34,436 nt of DNA from Clostridia bacterium (GTDB lineage: Bacteria; Bacillota; Clostridia; Lachnospirales; Anaerotignaceae): positions 1-34,436 of the forward strand of contig CAJTDC010000026.1 in NCBI GenBank assembly GCA_910575055.1, written 5' to 3'. A program made the position numbers and the translations under genes. The notes beneath the pieces were generated by a model. That model worked only from the letters and a program-made list of their open reading frames with translations. It was not told the DNA's origin and did not search any database. Position 1 is the stretch's first letter, and every line of letters starts with the position of its first letter. Below are positions 33,255 to 34,436 of this stretch, piece after piece.

Positions 33255-34293
33255 TATAAAAGAATTCAGTTTTATAAAAATACCAATTGTAATAGAATTT
33301 GCATGCATTGTCATATTAGCGTATTTATTTATGGGTAAACACAATGACTATCTGGGAGTAGCTATATGCCTTTTGGTGTTGATACAACAAATATATTTGA
33401 TTTATAGAGGTATGAAATTTTTTTATAAATTTGTGAATGATATAGAAGAAACAATGAAACTGGTTCAGCGTGATTTAAAATTAGATGTCAAAAAAAGTTT
33501 GCAGGATACAATTTATTCAAAGCTGTATGCTAATTTATTACAAATTCAGGAAAGTAAAAAAGTATATATGGAGAACCAGAAAAAAGAATTAGGGGTGATT
33601 CATCAGTTAATATCAGATATATCACATCAGGTAAAAACTCCGATTACTACGGCAAAAACATATGGACAAATGATATTAAAATGTGATAAGGAAAGTTTTA
33701 ATATAGAGAAAGTTTTCGGATATATATCAATTATAACAGCACAGATAGATAAATTGGATTTTCTGATGCATTCTCTCATTAAAATATCCAGGCTGGAAAC
33801 AAATATAGTGAATTTGCAGCTGCAAATATGTACTGTCAAAAATATATTAGCAGAATCCTATGTGGGTGTTTTATATAATGCAGAAAAGAAGAATATTCAT
33901 GTCCATGCAGACTATAAAGGAGAACATGAAGTCTTTGTAGATTATAAGTGGACTATAGAGGCAGTTTTTAATATAATTGATAATGCAGTCAAGTATACAG
34001 AACAGGATGGGAACATTAAAATTGAAATTGTTACAAGTGATAATTTTGAAATTATCAGTATTACAGATGATGGAAGTGGAATTGAGGAAGATAAGATACC
34101 ACTTATTTTTAAACGATTTTATAGAGAGGAAAAATCAAAACAAATTGAGGGGGTAGGTTTGGGGCTGAGTTTAAGTAAAGAAATAATTGAAAAAGAGCAT
34201 GGATATATCAGAGTAAAGTCAATATTACATCAGGGAACAACATTCTATATATATCTGCCTAGAAGGGAAAAAGAAAGTGAGAATAACGGATAA
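33241..34293 (+). CDS. Two-TM histidine kinase (BceS-like, short periplasmic loop)
   Basis: A 350-residue sensor kinase. Two membrane helices (about 11-29 and 37-55) leave almost no external loop, as in intramembrane-sensing kinases of the BceS type, which answer to antimicrobial peptides through a partner ABC transporter. The dimerisation domain has the phospho-His in DISHQVKTPITTAKTYGQ. The ATPase domain has an N box EAVFNIIDNAVKYTE, G1 ITDDGSGIEEDK, F box IFKRFYR and G2 GVGLGLSLSKEI. All sites look intact. GGGGTGAT precedes 33241; a start at 33229 is less likely. No transporter follows: the inverted repeat begins 20 bases after the stop. Confidence 0.9.
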   Translation: MKNYNIKEFSFIKIPIVIEFACIVILAYLFMGKHNDYLGVAICLLVLIQQIYLIYRGMKFFYKFVNDIEETMKLVQRDLKLDVKKSLQDTIYSKLYANLLQIQESKKVYMENQKKELGVIHQLISDISHQVKTPITTAKTYGQMILKCDKESFNIEKVFGYISIITAQIDKLDFLMHSLIKISRLETNIVNLQLQICTVKNILAESYVGVLYNAEKKNIHVHADYKGEHEVFVDYKWTIEAVFNIIDNAVKYTEQDGNIKIEIVTSDNFEIISITDDGSGIEEDKIPLIFKRFYREEKSKQIEGVGLGLSLSKEIIEKEHGYIRVKSILHQGTTFYIYLPRREKESENNG

Positions 34294-34316
34294 GACTGGC
34301 GGTTGCCAGTCTTTTA
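34292..34316 (+). terminator. Terminator after the histidine kinase
   Basis: Nine-bp stem AAGACTGGC/GCCAGTCTT (34292-34313) with a GGTT loop and TTTTA, overlapping the kinase stop codon. Its last base lies in the inverted repeat. Confidence 0.78.
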
Positions 34317-34436
34317 TTGTGTGGAGAAAACCACGCGATAGTCGCGTGGTTCCAGAAAGCCTACTGGCGATGAGGCAGACAAAAAAACTCCTTTCGATTA
34401 TAATAAAAGTGCGGTCTGCCAACTGCACAAAAAAAT
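34313..34436. repeat. Right copy of 124-bp inverted repeat
   Basis: Perfect inverted copy of 1-124, including the 10-bp-stem hairpin. It begins inside the T-run of the terminator that follows the histidine kinase gene. The left copy likewise touches a terminator hairpin that follows cbiN. Both copies therefore sit just beyond the 3' end of an operon, which suits a dispersed element that tolerates intergenic sites. Confidence 0.9.

Overview
The window is AT-rich (by eye about 30% G+C) and reads as chromosomal DNA of an anaerobic Firmicute of the class Clostridia, probably Lachnospiraceae-like. The grounds are strong AGGAGG ribosome binding sites, A/T-ending codons, a B12-riboswitch-controlled cobalt importer, UUCG-capped terminators, and IS200/IS605 and conjugative-element debris typical of gut clostridia. 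The first and last 124 bases are perfect reverse complements of each other. The window therefore either ends inside two inverted copies of a dispersed repeat (most likely) or is itself bounded by terminal inverted repeats.

Bases 160-3175 (minus strand) hold a cobalt ECF transporter operon read as cbiQ-cbiO-cbiM-cbiN behind a cobalamin riboswitch and a good promoter. A decayed zinc-ribbon transposase fragment (3302-3574) and a promoter/two-hairpin/terminator unit (3546-3672) come before the ygiQ-like, thrC and glyA genes (plus strand). A chorismate synthase/LUD-protein pair runs on the minus strand (8805-10565). The plus strand then carries ktrB-ktrA, a TrmH/SpoU rRNA methyltransferase, a metallophosphoesterase and an ADP-ribosylglycohydrolase in a tightly overlapping run, followed by a cyclophilin. 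All this looks like ordinary core chromosome.

A tRNA-Leu(CAA) at 16049-16132 marks the change to accessory DNA. After it come a small phage-type gene, an IS200/IS605 element whose TnpB is cut by one stop codon before its last RuvC aspartate, and an LTA-synthase-like gene that has lost its N-terminus against the right end of that element. Next is a stretch (20.4-23.1 kb) in which a PIN-domain/partner pair and an Rpn-type nuclease gene are separated by copies of an intergenic repeat unit (terminator hairpin plus a block with CCCCATCAGGGT and GGGCGAAGCCC). A two-gene anti-phage locus follows, an AAA_15-type ATPase plus a DUF4435 TOPRIM-like protein, which matches PARIS (AriA/AriB).

From 25.6 kb onward the DNA looks like conjugative-element cargo. 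It has a leader with a 16-codon ORF and an attenuator-like hairpin, then a 1,864-residue secreted SpaA/Cna-B-type surface protein without a cell-wall sorting signal. Behind it are a fragment of a second surface protein, a frameshifted small conjugative-element gene, and a two-component system (OmpR-type regulator and a short two-TM histidine kinase) that runs up to the right inverted repeat.

The most interesting points are the repeat family between defence and toxin-type genes, the PARIS-like pair, the leader in which the start region of the small ORF can pair with the 5' arm of the terminator, the broken TnpB and PIN genes (each cut by one in-frame stop), and the inverted repeats at the window ends.
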